From: Planococcus ruber
GTDB lineage: Bacteria > Bacillota > Bacilli > Bacillales_A > Planococcaceae
Length of the DNA: 64,000 nt
Direction of reading: 5' to 3'
NCBI RefSeq assembly: GCF_022819085.1
Contig: NZ_JALHAG010000009.1
Location: forward strand, 1 to 64,000
The notes beneath the pieces were generated by a model. It searched no databases. It was not told where the DNA came from and saw nothing but the letters and a program-made list of their open reading frames with translations. Position numbers and translations under genes: made by a program. Positions 48,185 to 57,354 of the stretch are shown in pieces (the stretch's first letter is position 1; every line of letters begins with the position of its first letter).

Positions 48185-49351
48185 CTAAACCTTTTTGCCG
48201 TTTGCGAAACGGTCGACAATCATGGCCAATGCTCCGTCGCCTGTTACGTTTGTGGCTGTCCCAAAACTGTCTTGGGCCATATACAAAGCAATCATTAAAG
48301 CAATCATTGTCGGATCAAATCCAAGCATCACTTCAAGCAAACCAAGCGCCGCCATAACGGCCCCGCCAGGAACGCCGGGAGCAGCGATCATCGTCACGCC
48401 AAGCATGAAGATGAAAGGCAAAAACGAAGTGAAAGAAGGCGTTTGGCCACTTAAAAAGAGAACTCCAATTGAACAAGAAACCAAAGTAATGGTGCTGCCG
48501 GACAAATGAATCGTCGCAAACAGCGGCACTGCAAAATCTACAACTCGTTCGTTCGCTCCAGTTTTACGGGCTTGTCTTACCGTTACCGGAATGGTAGCAG
48601 CAGATGACTGCGTTCCAAGAGCCGTGAAATAAGCGGGCAACATTGTTTTCAATAAGAAAAATGGATTTTTCTTCGTCATTGCGCCTGCTGCTGAATATTG
48701 AAGCACGAGCATGACCCAATGCAAAATGAGGATCAGGACAAAAACGACAGCGAACAAGGAAAGAATTTTCGCTACCGCGCCTCCGTATGCCATATTGGCA
48801 AAAATTCCGAAAATGTGGAACGGCAACAATGGAATGATCACATAAGTGATTACTTTCTCAATGATGGACTGAAACTCTTCGAAAAATGAGAACATCGTCT
48901 TGCTGCCAGTCGAAGCCATTCCGATTCCCAGCAAAAACGCTAAAATCAATGCTGTCATGACGCCAAAAACCGGCTCCATCGGCATATCGATAAAAGAGGT
49001 TGCCAAAGATTCTGCCGGATCGTCCACACCGCTCATGGAACCTTTCTCCATAAAGTTCGGCAAAATGGAACTTGCTGCAAAGAATGCAAGGATTCCGGCA
49101 ACAATTGTCGAAGTATAGGCAAAGCCTGTTGCTAGCCCCAACAGTTTTCCGGATCCTTTTCCCAGCTTTGCAATGCCGGGAGCGATAAAACCAAGAATAA
49201 TGAGCGGTACAACAAAATTAAGAAAATTTCCGAAGACGGCCGTAAATGTCGCAAAGATGCGCGCCATCCATTCAGGCGCAAATGAACCGATCAAGACGCC
49301 CAAAGCAATGGCTAAAATAATTCGCGGCAATAAGCCGATTTTAAACTTCAT
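48185..49351 (-). CDS. Dicarboxylate/amino acid:cation symporter family protein (DAACS)
   Basis: The 388-residue carrier has the GltPh plan of eight helices and two re-entrant loops. The serine-rich hairpin SSAATIPV and the helix 8 motif QDSFGTATNVTGD are clear. At the position of GltPh Arg397, which binds the side-chain carboxylate of aspartate, this protein has Gly364. The NMDG motif of helix 7 is also changed (IHLSG). It is therefore unlikely to carry glutamate or aspartate. The ATG at 49351 follows AGGGAGG; an in-frame extension of 26 residues has no site. Confidence 0.87.
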   Translation of the reverse strand: MKFKIGLLPRIILAIALGVLIGSFAPEWMARIFATFTAVFGNFLNFVVPLIILGFIAPGIAKLGKGSGKLLGLATGFAYTSTIVAGILAFFAASSILPNFMEKGSMSGVDDPAESLATSFIDMPMEPVFGVMTALILAFLLGIGMASTGSKTMFSFFEEFQSIIEKVITYVIIPLLPFHIFGIFANMAYGGAVAKILSLFAVVFVLILILHWVMLVLQYSAAGAMTKKNPFFLLKTMLPAYFTALGTQSSAATIPVTVRQARKTGANERVVDFAVPLFATIHLSGSTITLVSCSIGVLFLSGQTPSFTSFLPFIFMLGVTMIAAPGVPGGAVMAALGLLEVMLGFDPTMIALMIALYMAQDSFGTATNVTGDGALAMIVDRFANGKKV

Positions 49352-49497
49352 GCGATTGTCCTCCCTAGATGAACAAATGTATATTTTATTATCTAAAAAT
49401 AGCACAGAGCGCACATAATTGTAACCCATTCTCCTATTCTCGTAATATTATCATTATTCTACAAACGATATTTTTCTTTTGTTTAGCTATAATTTTC

Positions 49498-49538
49498 CAT
49501 AAAAAAAGAAGGCTCAATTTTACTTGGGCCTTCTTTTT
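49498..49538 (-). terminator. Terminator of the met operon
   Basis: AAGAAGGCCCAA pairs with TTGAGCCTTCTT around a 6-nt loop, with seven U following on the minus strand. Confidence 0.88.
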
Positions 49539-49546
49539 GGCAGTGA

Positions 49547-50362
49547 TCAGTCAACCGGTACGACTGAACCGCCCCACTCTTCCAAGATGAAATCCTGGAT
49601 TTCTTCTGATTTCAATACGTCAACCAAAGCTTTCACGTTTTCACTGTCTTCATCGCCAGCTCTAACGGCAATCACGTTTACGTATGGAGACTCAGAACTT
49701 TCCAAAGCAATGGCATCTTCCAGCGGGTTCAATCCGGCATCAATCGCATAGTTCGAGTTGATCAACAACGCATCGCCTTCGCCTGATTCATATAATTGAA
49801 CCATCAATGCCGCTTCGTAGTTTGCATCAAATTCAAGATTTTTCGGGTTTTCCACGATATCGCTCACTTCAGCTACTGTCTTATCGACGCCTTCAGCTAA
49901 AGTGATCAACCCTTCTGCTTCAAGAAGCGATAAGATCCGGCCATGGTCGGCTACCGAGTTGCTCATTAGAATTGTTGCACCTTCAGGCAGTTCTTCTAAT
50001 GATGCATACTTTTGTGAATAAACGCCAATTGGTTCAATGTGGATGCCGCCGGCGTTTTCAAAATCATAGCCGAATTCTTCAATTTGAGACTCTAAGTACG
50101 GGATGTGCTGGAAATAGTTCGCATCAATTTCTTCTGAATCCAAATCCTGGTTTGGCAGGATGTAATCTTGGTACGTTTCAATTTCCAAGTCAATGCCTTG
50201 CTCTTCCAGAATCGGTTTGGCTTTTTCTAAAATCTCCGCGTGCGGTACGTTGGATGCCCCGACTTTTAACGTGCTCGATTCTTCGCTTGATCCGCCGTTG
50301 TCGCTTCCGCAGCCTGCTAATGCCAGTACGGATAGTAATGTTCCTGCTACAAGTTTCTTCAT
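49547..50362 (-). CDS. metQ: Methionine ABC transporter substrate-binding lipoprotein
   Basis: The 271-residue NlpA-family lipoprotein has lipobox LAGC (C18). The conserved start of the mature domain is LKVGASNVPHAEILE. NYFQHIPYLE and SNSVADHGRIL are typical of MetQ. It binds D- or L-methionine outside the membrane. It is the last gene of the metN-metI-metQ operon under SAM riboswitch control. Confidence 0.95.
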   Translation of the reverse strand: MKKLVAGTLLSVLALAGCGSDNGGSSEESSTLKVGASNVPHAEILEKAKPILEEQGIDLEIETYQDYILPNQDLDSEEIDANYFQHIPYLESQIEEFGYDFENAGGIHIEPIGVYSQKYASLEELPEGATILMSNSVADHGRILSLLEAEGLITLAEGVDKTVAEVSDIVENPKNLEFDANYEAALMVQLYESGEGDALLINSNYAIDAGLNPLEDAIALESSESPYVNVIAVRAGDEDSENVKALVDVLKSEEIQDFILEEWGGSVVPVD

Positions 50363-50398
50363 GTTTGTGATCTCCCTTTTTTCTAAAATGTTTTATGG

Positions 50399-51067
50399 TT
50401 AACGCTTATCTGAACGAGTGGTCATCCAATCGCCGATAAATTGAATTGCAAATACAATCACCAAGATCAAAATTGTCGCCATCAGCGTGACATCTTCACG
50501 GCTCCGTTGGAATCCATCAAGGAAAGCCAAAGTCCCCAGTCCACCGGCACCAATGATGCCGGCCATCGCCGTATAGCCGACAAGTGCGATAGCGGTAACA
50601 GTAATTCCTGAAAGCAGCGCCGGCTTGGATTCCGGCAAAAGCACTTTGCGGATAATCGTCCACGTGGTCGCTCCCATTGAACGCGCAGCTTCAATGACGC
50701 CTTTGTCAATTTCTTTTAACGCAATCAACACCATGCGTGCATAAAAGGGAGCAGCACCGATAATCAGAGCAGGCAACGCCGCGTTCGGTCCGCGAATGGT
50801 GCCGATCAGGAATTTTGTAAATGGAATCAATAAGATAATGAGAATAATAAACGGAATAGACCGGAAAATATTGACAAATGCACCCGTCAGCCAATTGACA
50901 ATGCTATTTGCCCATAATTGTTTTGGTGCTGTCAAAAAGAGTACGATTCCGAGAACCAGCCCAATGACAAATGTGAAAAACGTGGACATGGCCGTCATGT
51001 AAAGCGTTTCAAGCGTCGCTTCCCACATGTTCTCCCAATCAACGTTCGGGAATAATGATTCAACCAT
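50399..51067 (-). CDS. metI: Methionine ABC transporter permease
   Basis: The 222-residue permease has five helices and the EAA loop (EAARSMGATTWTIIRKVLLPE). It overlaps the end of metN by 8 bp with a GGAGGTGATG site inside metN. In B. subtilis the gene is called metP; metI is used here to avoid confusion with the NSS-type MetP. Confidence 0.95.
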   Translation of the reverse strand: MVESLFPNVDWENMWEATLETLYMTAMSTFFTFVIGLVLGIVLFLTAPKQLWANSIVNWLTGAFVNIFRSIPFIILIILLIPFTKFLIGTIRGPNAALPALIIGAAPFYARMVLIALKEIDKGVIEAARSMGATTWTIIRKVLLPESKPALLSGITVTAIALVGYTAMAGIIGAGGLGTLAFLDGFQRSREDVTLMATILILVIVFAIQFIGDWMTTRSDKR

Positions 51068-52085
51068 TTGACATCACCTCCGTTTGAACGCTTTCCGCAT
51101 TCAAGTAAGCGAGCGCCTCGCTAATTTCCTGGGCAGAGCCTTTCATCTGTAAAACCAAGGTTCCGTAAGCGCCGCGCTGCGTATGGGCGATGTTCCCTTG
51201 CACGATGTTGACATCGACTGGATACTTGCGGATCAATTGAGTTAAAATCGGCTGTTCGGTCTGGTCGCCGACAAAGACCAATTTGACCAATTCGCCCGTC
51301 GGATACAGCTTCCGCAGATTTTTTATCGTTTCCTGGGAGTCTTCCGTATCCGTCACCTGGGCCACAAAGCGCTCTGTAATTTCTGCTTTTGGCGACTGGA
51401 AAACTTGCAGCACATCGCCGAGCTCTACTACGCGCCCGCCTTCCATTACAGCTACCCGGTGGCAAATCTTCCGGATGACGTGCATTTCGTGGGTAATCAA
51501 AACAATCGTCAATCCGAGCCGCTTGTTGATATCGACCAGCAATTCGAGAATCGAGTCCGTTGTTTGCGGATCCAGCGCAGAAGTCGCTTCATCGCAAAGC
51601 AGCACTTCCGGTTCGTTCGCGAGTGCTCTTGCAATGCCGACCCGCTGTTTCTGCCCGCCTGACAGCTGGGATGGATACGCATTTTCCCGTCCTTTTAAAC
51701 CGACCAATTCGACCAGTTCCAATACACGCGCATCTCGCTTGTTTTTCGGCACACCTGCGATTTCAAGCGGAAATTCAATATTCTCTTTGACCGTGCGCGA
51801 CCACAGCAAGTTGAAATGCTGGAAAATCATGCTGACTTTCTGCCGGGCTTTGCGAAGTTCGCTGCCTTTTATCGCCGTGATGTTTTGGCCATTGATGACA
51901 ACCGATCCGCTTGATGGTTTTTCCAAACCGTTCAATAACCGGATCAACGTACTTTTACCGGCGCCGCTATAGCCGATGATGCCGAAAATTTCACCGGCTG
52001 CAATGGACAAGTCCACATCATCAACGGCGGTAAGGGCCCCTTTTCCTGTATCGAATACCTTCGATAGTTTTTTCAATTCAATCAT
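51060..52085 (-). CDS. metN: Methionine ABC transporter ATP-binding protein
   Basis: The 341-residue ATPase has Walker A GYSGAGKS (38-45), signature LSGGQKQRV (141-149), Walker B with D165/E166 and switch H199. A C-terminal NIL domain (about 265-341) senses methionine and inhibits transport in this family. The leader is a SAM-I riboswitch, so transcription should stop when S-adenosylmethionine is abundant. Confidence 0.96.
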   Translation of the reverse strand: MIELKKLSKVFDTGKGALTAVDDVDLSIAAGEIFGIIGYSGAGKSTLIRLLNGLEKPSSGSVVINGQNITAIKGSELRKARQKVSMIFQHFNLLWSRTVKENIEFPLEIAGVPKNKRDARVLELVELVGLKGRENAYPSQLSGGQKQRVGIARALANEPEVLLCDEATSALDPQTTDSILELLVDINKRLGLTIVLITHEMHVIRKICHRVAVMEGGRVVELGDVLQVFQSPKAEITERFVAQVTDTEDSQETIKNLRKLYPTGELVKLVFVGDQTEQPILTQLIRKYPVDVNIVQGNIAHTQRGAYGTLVLQMKGSAQEISEALAYLNAESVQTEVMSNG

Positions 52086-52110
52086 CTTTTACAACTCCTG
52101 CCCCCAAAAA

Positions 52111-52146
52111 TAAAAAACCCTTCTGCGCAGCATTGAGCAGAAGGGT
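52111..52146 (-). terminator. SAM riboswitch terminator
   Basis: ACCCTTCTGC pairs with GCAGAAGGGT around a 10-nt loop, followed by U6, on the minus strand between the aptamer and metN. Confidence 0.93.
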
Positions 52147-52172
52147 GAACGTGCAATAACACGATAACCGTT

Positions 52173-52276
52173 CTCTCATCTTCCAAAGTCAGACTTTGTG
52201 TGATTTGGCACCATTTCATTTTCATGACGGTTGCCGGGCTTCATAGGGCACTTCCCTCCACCACTCTTAATAAGAG
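52173..52276 (-). ncRNA. SAM-I riboswitch (S-box)
   Basis: In minus-strand order: CTCTTATTAAGAGTGGTGGA, GGGAAGTGCCC, ATGAAGCCCGGCAACC, GGTGCCAAATC and closing GATGAGAG. This is the full S-box core, with P1 formed by CTCTTAT and GATGAGAG. A terminator follows, and metN begins 88 bp downstream of the aptamer. Confidence 0.96.
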
Positions 52277-52324
52277 TTACGCTATTTAATTAGTAATCAG
52301 AAATTCAATTTACCATGCAGGGAT

Positions 52325-52645
52325 TTATTCGTCAACCGTTTTTAACTTTTCGTATAAAAAAGGCACCGAATGAAACGCATAGATCTTTTCCTTCAATTGG
52401 CCATTCTCTGTAATGAGGAGGCATGGCACGCTTTCGACTTGATACAAAGAAGCGATTTCCTGCACATAGTTTAAATTCGCTTTGCCCAGCCGGACATGCG
52501 GCACCAGCTCTTTAACGACATCCATCATTTTGGAAGCTACCTGGCAAGTCCCGCACATCGGCGTATATAAATAGTAAGCGGCTGATTGATGGGTGTTCTT
52601 TTCTTTCAGCCATTCTTTATGTGTCCATTCATTCATCTTGTTCAT
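52325..52645 (-). CDS. yusE: Thioredoxin-like protein (YusE)
   Basis: The 106-residue protein has a CGTC active site (C31, C34) and the cis-proline region VESVPCLLI. The dipeptide between the cysteines differs from that of general thioredoxin. The ATG at 52645 overlaps the yusF stop codon (ATGA); an ATG three codons later (52636) is better spaced from GAGGG and may be the true start. Confidence 0.87.
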   Translation of the reverse strand: MNKMNEWTHKEWLKEKNTHQSAAYYLYTPMCGTCQVASKMMDVVKELVPHVRLGKANLNYVQEIASLYQVESVPCLLITENGQLKEKIYAFHSVPFLYEKLKTVDE

Positions 52646-52980
52646 CCCTCGGTTACTAGCTTATTGACTTGAACATTTGCTGAAATCAGTACGTCCAGCA
52701 AGATCCGGATCGGTGTTGCCGCCACTTCCTTATAGCTTCGGTTGATATAGAAATGCCGGGCTTCCGGAAATTCCCGTTTAACTAGTTTCCGGAGCTGTTC
52801 ACCTGATTTATCCGCGTCTACCAGAATGATGATATCCAGATCCTCATAAGGCAGCAGCAATTCTTCAAGCCTTGACGCACTTACTGTACCATTTGTGCAT
52901 AGAATCGTCACGGGTTCTGCAATGAGCGGTGCAATTCGGGTTTTGTCGCTGCGCCCTTCAACCACGATCACCTTTTCCAT
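52642..52980 (-). CDS. yusF: Toprim-domain protein (YusF)
   Basis: The 112-residue protein is one Toprim domain with the catalytic glutamate E8 (VVEGRSDK) and DxD at D55/D57 (LVDADKSG). Such small stand-alone Toprim proteins resemble RNase M5 and primases; the activity is unknown. The ATG at 52980 follows GAGGTG by 8 nt. It is coupled to yusE by a 4-bp overlap. Confidence 0.87.
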   Translation of the reverse strand: MEKVIVVEGRSDKTRIAPLIAEPVTILCTNGTVSASRLEELLLPYEDLDIIILVDADKSGEQLRKLVKREFPEARHFYINRSYKEVAATPIRILLDVLISANVQVNKLVTEG

Positions 52981-53111
52981 AAGACTACACCTCACAGGAA
53001 GTAGATAGCTGCCTCAATTTGCAAAAGCTTTTAAGCATGGGTTCATACATCTTATTATAAAACGATTGCTGGATTTGTTCTAGGATCCTGCCTGTTCAAA
53101 TTTGGGGGATG

Positions 53112-53137
53112 AAAAAAAGCGCCCGAAAAGGCGCTTC
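53112..53137 (-). terminator. Terminator of gcvH
   Basis: AAGCGCC/GGCGCTT with a 6-nt loop is followed by seven U on the minus strand. Confidence 0.88.
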
Positions 53138-53141
53138 GATT

Positions 53142-53522
53142 TTATTCGTTGATCATTTCTTTGTATTGGTCTGCAGTCATCAATTCGCCAACTTCAGCTT
53201 CATTCGGAGATTCGATTACCACCATCCATGCTTGTTCGTATGGAGACTCGTTCACATGTTCCGGATTGTCTTCAAGTTCCGCGTTCACTTCGATGACACG
53301 TCCACTGATTGGTGCGTATAATTCTGATACCGTTTTTACCGATTCAACGCTGCCGAATGGCTCATCTTTCTTAATTTCGTCGCCGATTTGCGGAAGCTCA
53401 ACAAACACGATATCGCCAAGTTCAGCTTGTGCAAAATGCGTAATGCCAATGCGGGCAGTGCCGCCTTCTACTTTTACCCATTCATGTTCTTTTGAATAAC
53501 GAAGTTCTTGTGGTGTACTCAT
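53142..53522 (-). CDS. gcvH: Glycine cleavage system H protein
   Basis: The 126-residue lipoyl carrier has the lipoylated lysine K63 in [15 protein letters not shown]. In Bacillus it also passes octanoyl/lipoyl groups to other enzymes, which links it to the lipA gene of this window. GGAGG precedes the ATG. No other gcv genes lie nearby. Confidence 0.96.
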   Translation of the reverse strand: MSTPQELRYSKEHEWVKVEGGTARIGITHFAQAELGDIVFVELPQIGDEIKKDEPFGSVESVKTVSELYAPISGRVIEVNAELEDNPEHVNESPYEQAWMVVIESPNEAEVGELMTADQYKEMINE

Positions 53523-53599
53523 CGAAATCCCTCCAGATATGTAGTTAACTCAATTTCAGTTTGACATAAACCTCATTGAAATACAAGATTTCAAATGCG

Positions 53600-53953
53600 T
53601 CAGAGCCAAGCATTCTGATAATCCGCTTCCTTGAACCCAAGCGTCGTTTTCTGGCCGTCAAAAGCCAGCGGACGTTTGATCAGCATGCCGTCAGATGCCA
53701 GCAATTCCAGCTGCTCGTCTTCGGACATATTAGATAACTTTTCTTTCAAGCCGAGCGATCGGTAGATCATGCCGCTAGTATTGAAGAATTTCTTCAATTC
53801 CATGCCGCTGCTCTCGTAAATCTTTCTTAGCTCTTCTTTTGACGGCGGATTTTCAGCGATGTGGATCTCATTGAATTCCACGCCGTTCTGCTCCAGCCAT
53901 TTTTTCGCTTTGCGGCACGTTGTGCATTTTGGATAAGCGTAATAGGTAATCAT
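53600..53953 (-). CDS. yusI: ArsC/Spx-family protein (YusI)
   Basis: The 117-residue thioredoxin-fold protein has a CTTC motif (C10, C13) like Spx. The ArsC-type RPLAFDGQKTTLGF stretch lies near the C-terminus. It is probably a small redox or regulatory protein; arsenate reduction is not supported by any ars genes nearby. AAAGGAGG precedes the ATG. Confidence 0.88.
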   Translation of the reverse strand: MITYYAYPKCTTCRKAKKWLEQNGVEFNEIHIAENPPSKEELRKIYESSGMELKKFFNTSGMIYRSLGLKEKLSNMSEDEQLELLASDGMLIKRPLAFDGQKTTLGFKEADYQNAWL

Positions 53954-54009
53954 ATAGAAACCTCCTTTTCCACAAGCTTACCAAAATAAAAGCGGATGGT
54001 CGACGAGAA

Positions 54010-54037
54010 AAAAAGCGCAGCCCGCAAGCTGCGCTTT
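54010..54037 (-). terminator. Terminator of fadE
   Basis: AAAGCGCAGC/GCTGCGCTTT with a 6-nt loop and a U-run on the minus strand. Confidence 0.88.
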
Positions 54038-54045
54038 ACAAAAAA

Positions 54046-55827
54046 TCACACGACGTATTTTTCCGCTTCGATCAATTTCACCGCGGCTTCGCGTTTTTTC
54101 GCGATGACGTTGTAAGGCGTTGAACGCGTCAATTTGCGAAGCGCTGAAAGCATCATACGCTGGTTGTCGCCTTCGATTGCAGCCAATAATGTTTCCTTCG
54201 CGTCTTTTTCGATCTTATCAAACGCTTCTTGGCAATAAATTTGCGTGTAGAGCAATTTTTGCTGGGCTTTTTCTTCGCCTGAAGCTGCAATCGCTTTTTC
54301 TGTGCGAAGCACTGCAGATTCCATCGCGAAGACGTTGCTTACGATGTCCGCGATATTGACAAGCACTTCCTGCTCATTTTCAAGCTTCGTGCCGAATGTT
54401 TGTGCTGCAAGGCCTGCTGCCAGCAACGCAATCTTCTTGGCATTTTTCACCAAGTATTTTTCTTGCGCCAAAGCTTCTGTGCCGATCTCTTCCGGCATCA
54501 TCATCAGCAATTCTTCCTGCAATTGCTGTGCATGCTGAAGCAATGGAAGTTCGCCTTTCACTGCTTTGCGGATCAACGTTCCCGGTACAAGCAAGCGGTT
54601 GATTTCGTTTGTTCCTTCGAAAATACGGTTGATACGCGAATCGCGGTAGATGCGCTCGATTTCGTACTCTTGCATAAAGCCGTATCCACCGTGCATTTGG
54701 ACGCCTTCATCGACGATATAATCCAAAGTTTCCGTTCCGAAGAATTTATTCATTGAGCATTCTACTGCGAATTCAGCAATAGCGCTTGCGACCAATTTGC
54801 CGTCCGCATGTTCTTCATCCGTGAATCCGCTCATGCGGTCTTCGAACAAGCCGACGGTGCGGTAAACGGAACTTTCCACCGCATATAGATGGGAAGCCAT
54901 TGTCGCTAATTTCTCACGCGTCAAGTTGAATGAAGAAATCGGCGTTTTGAATTGCTGGCGCTGGTTTGTGTAAGGAATCGTCAATTCCATTGCACGTTTT
55001 GAAGCTCCGATTGTGCCTACGCCCAATTTATAGCGTCCGATGTTCAAGATGTTGAAGGCGATGATGTGGCCGCGCCCTGCTTCACCCAGCAAGTTTTCAA
55101 CCGGCACTTCTGCATCTTCTAAGATCAATGTGCGTGTTGAAGAAGATTTGATCCCCATTTTCTTTTCTTCCGGTCCAACCGATACGCCTGGGAATTCGCG
55201 TTCTACGATAAATGCAGAGAATTTATCTCCGTCGATTTTCGCATAAACCACGAATACATCGGCAAATCCTGCGTTTGTGATCCATTGCTTCTCGCCGTTC
55301 AAGACGTAATGTGTGCCTGCTTCGTTAAGCTTCGCTACGGTTTTTGCACCCAATGCATCGGATCCTGAACTTGGCTCCGTCAACGCGTAAGCAGCGATCA
55401 TTTCACCTGTCGCAAGGCGCGGCAAGTATTTCTGTTTTTGGTCTTCGTTTCCGAAAAGAACGATTGGCAAGGACCCGATGCCGACGTGCGCACCGTGTGT
55501 GATGGAGAACCCGCCCGCTTTCGACATTTTCTCTGCAATCAAAGCGGAAGCAATTTTATCGAGGCCGAGTCCGCCGTATTGTTCCGGAACATCGGCTCCA
55601 AGCAACCCAAGGTCACCTGCCGATTTCAATAAACGCACGGAATGCTCAAATTCGTGGTTTTCCAATTTTTCGACGACGGGCATGACTTCGTTGTTCACAT
55701 AATCCTCAGTCGTTTTTGCGATCATTTTATGCTCTTCTGTAAAATCTTCCGGTGTGAATACCCGTGATAAATCTGCGTCTTCGATTAAAAAACTGCCGCC
55801 TTTGATTAACGTTTTTGACTCTGCCAT
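54046..55827 (-). CDS. fadE: Acyl-CoA dehydrogenase
   Basis: The 593-residue FAD enzyme performs the first step of beta-oxidation. The FAD/acyl-binding region (AYALTEPSSGSDA) and the C-terminal signature MHGGYGFMQEYEIERIYRD are clear, as is RIFEGTNEINRLL. A C-terminal extension of about 150 residues is typical of the YusJ-type enzyme. It lies downstream of fadN-fadA, separated from fadA by a 327-bp spacer that contains a repeat element. AGGAGG precedes the ATG. Confidence 0.95.
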   Translation of the reverse strand: MAESKTLIKGGSFLIEDADLSRVFTPEDFTEEHKMIAKTTEDYVNNEVMPVVEKLENHEFEHSVRLLKSAGDLGLLGADVPEQYGGLGLDKIASALIAEKMSKAGGFSITHGAHVGIGSLPIVLFGNEDQKQKYLPRLATGEMIAAYALTEPSSGSDALGAKTVAKLNEAGTHYVLNGEKQWITNAGFADVFVVYAKIDGDKFSAFIVEREFPGVSVGPEEKKMGIKSSSTRTLILEDAEVPVENLLGEAGRGHIIAFNILNIGRYKLGVGTIGASKRAMELTIPYTNQRQQFKTPISSFNLTREKLATMASHLYAVESSVYRTVGLFEDRMSGFTDEEHADGKLVASAIAEFAVECSMNKFFGTETLDYIVDEGVQMHGGYGFMQEYEIERIYRDSRINRIFEGTNEINRLLVPGTLIRKAVKGELPLLQHAQQLQEELLMMMPEEIGTEALAQEKYLVKNAKKIALLAAGLAAQTFGTKLENEQEVLVNIADIVSNVFAMESAVLRTEKAIAASGEEKAQQKLLYTQIYCQEAFDKIEKDAKETLLAAIEGDNQRMMLSALRKLTRSTPYNVIAKKREAAVKLIEAEKYVV

Positions 55828-55883
55828 TTTTCATTCCTCCTAATTTATGTTTATATAAGTTGAACTAAGTAGCTTTACTAAGT

Positions 55884-56005
55884 GATATTCCGCAAAACAG
55901 CTGCGCTTTCCGCGGGCTCGCGCTAAGCTAACTCGGGCTAGACGCCCGAGTGGATCTTAGCACTTCACTGTTCCCGCAGGAGTCTCCGCTGTTTTGCTCC
56001 ATATC
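55884..56005 (-). repeat. MITE-like repeat, copy A
   Basis: The 122-bp element between fadA and fadE has imperfect terminal inverted repeats: GATATTCCGCAAAACAGC at one end, and GATATGGAGCAAAACAGC read from the other (15 of 18 match). Inside are ACTCGGGC/GCCCGAGT and GCTAAG/CTTAGC stems, giving a cruciform. Both ends recur in copy B at 60440-60576. The rest of the 55828-56154 spacer shows no gene or clear promoter. Confidence 0.75.
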
Positions 56006-56154
56006 AAGGCTTCCATTTACGTTGAATCTGTGAAAGAGCAACGCACTTTTATGTTTAGAAGCTGGCGCAGCAATACAGAATTAATGATCATTTTCCTGCC
56101 CAGACCGACTGAAACGGTGGATAGATTCTTAACCTTCAACTCATAAAATTTCTT

Positions 56155-57327
56155 CTACAGCATTTCAAAGACGCCTGCTGCACCCATTCCGCCGCCGATG
56201 CACATCGTGACAACGCCGAATTGCTTTCCTTGGCGCTTGAGTTCGCTCATCATGCGCAGCGTTAAGATGGATCCGGTTGCGCCCAGTGGATGGCCGAGTG
56301 CAATCGCACCGCCATTAAAGTTCACTTTATCGATATCCAGTCCAAGCTCGCGGATAACGCCAAGCGACTGGGAAGCGAAGGCTTCATTCAATTCCCAAAC
56401 ATCGATGTCTTCGATGGACAATCCGGCCAGTTTCAATGCTTTTGGAATCGCGACAACGGGTCCGATTCCCATCACTTCCGGCGGCACGCCGCCTGTCGCG
56501 AAGGAACGGAATTTCGCAATCGGCTTCAATCCCAATGATTCCGCTTTTTCACGGTCCATGACAAGAAGTGCGCCGGCACCGTCTGAAGTTTGGGAAGAAT
56601 TTCCTGCTGTGACGGTGCCGCGTGCAGAAAAGGCTGCCCGCAATTTATCCAATGTCTGGACGGTCGTGCCGTGGCGTACCCCTTCATCCATTTCAAACTT
56701 GAATGTTTTTTCCTGGTATTTATTGTTTTCATCAACAAATCGCTTCGTCACTTCGACCGGTACGATTTCTTCGACAAAATGCCCTTTTTCGATGGCAGCT
56801 GCCGCTTTTTCGTGGGAACGGACCGCAAATGCATCCTGGTCTGCCCGGCTTACGCCGTACTGGGTGGCGACCTGCTCTGCTGTATGCCCCATGCTCATAT
56901 AGTATTGAGGAGCGGTTTCAGCAAGCTTCGCATTTGGGCGCAAGACATTGCCCATCATCGGCACCATGCTCATCGATTCGACGCCGCCTGCAATGATCGC
57001 TTCAGCAGATCCAACCATAATCCGTTCCGCTGCATAGGCAATTGACTGCAGCCCCGAAGAACAAAAACGGTTGATCGTTACTGCAGGAGTCGTATCCGGC
57101 AGTCCGGCAAGTGCTCCGATATTGCGCGCAATGTTCATGCCTTGTTCCGCTTCCGGCATCGCACAGCCCATAATCAAATCATCTATTGGGCCATCATATC
57201 CAGCCCGGTTTAATGCTTCTCTGACAACAAGTGCCCCGAAATCATCCGGGCGCACTGTGGCGAGAGAGCCTTTTTTCGCTTTACCGACCGGCGTGCGTGC
57301 TCCGGCCACGATTACTGCTTCGCGCAT
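56155..57327 (-). CDS. fadA: Acetyl-CoA acyltransferase (3-ketoacyl-CoA thiolase)
   Basis: The 390-residue thiolase cleaves 3-ketoacyl-CoA with CoA. The nucleophile is C89 (NRFCSSG). The GHPLGATG motif and the second cysteine in VTMCIGGGMGAAG complete the site. It follows fadN by 27 bp with AAAGGAGG upstream, so the two form the trifunctional unit of beta-oxidation. Confidence 0.96.
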   Translation of the reverse strand: MREAVIVAGARTPVGKAKKGSLATVRPDDFGALVVREALNRAGYDGPIDDLIMGCAMPEAEQGMNIARNIGALAGLPDTTPAVTINRFCSSGLQSIAYAAERIMVGSAEAIIAGGVESMSMVPMMGNVLRPNAKLAETAPQYYMSMGHTAEQVATQYGVSRADQDAFAVRSHEKAAAAIEKGHFVEEIVPVEVTKRFVDENNKYQEKTFKFEMDEGVRHGTTVQTLDKLRAAFSARGTVTAGNSSQTSDGAGALLVMDREKAESLGLKPIAKFRSFATGGVPPEVMGIGPVVAIPKALKLAGLSIEDIDVWELNEAFASQSLGVIRELGLDIDKVNFNGGAIALGHPLGATGSILTLRMMSELKRQGKQFGVVTMCIGGGMGAAGVFEML

Positions 57328-57354
57328 GTTGTTTCCTCCTTTAATATCGAACTC

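Noticed and set aside
53600-53953. Arsenate reductase
   Set aside because: The CxxC pattern and size fit the Spx/YusI group, and there are no ars genes nearby.
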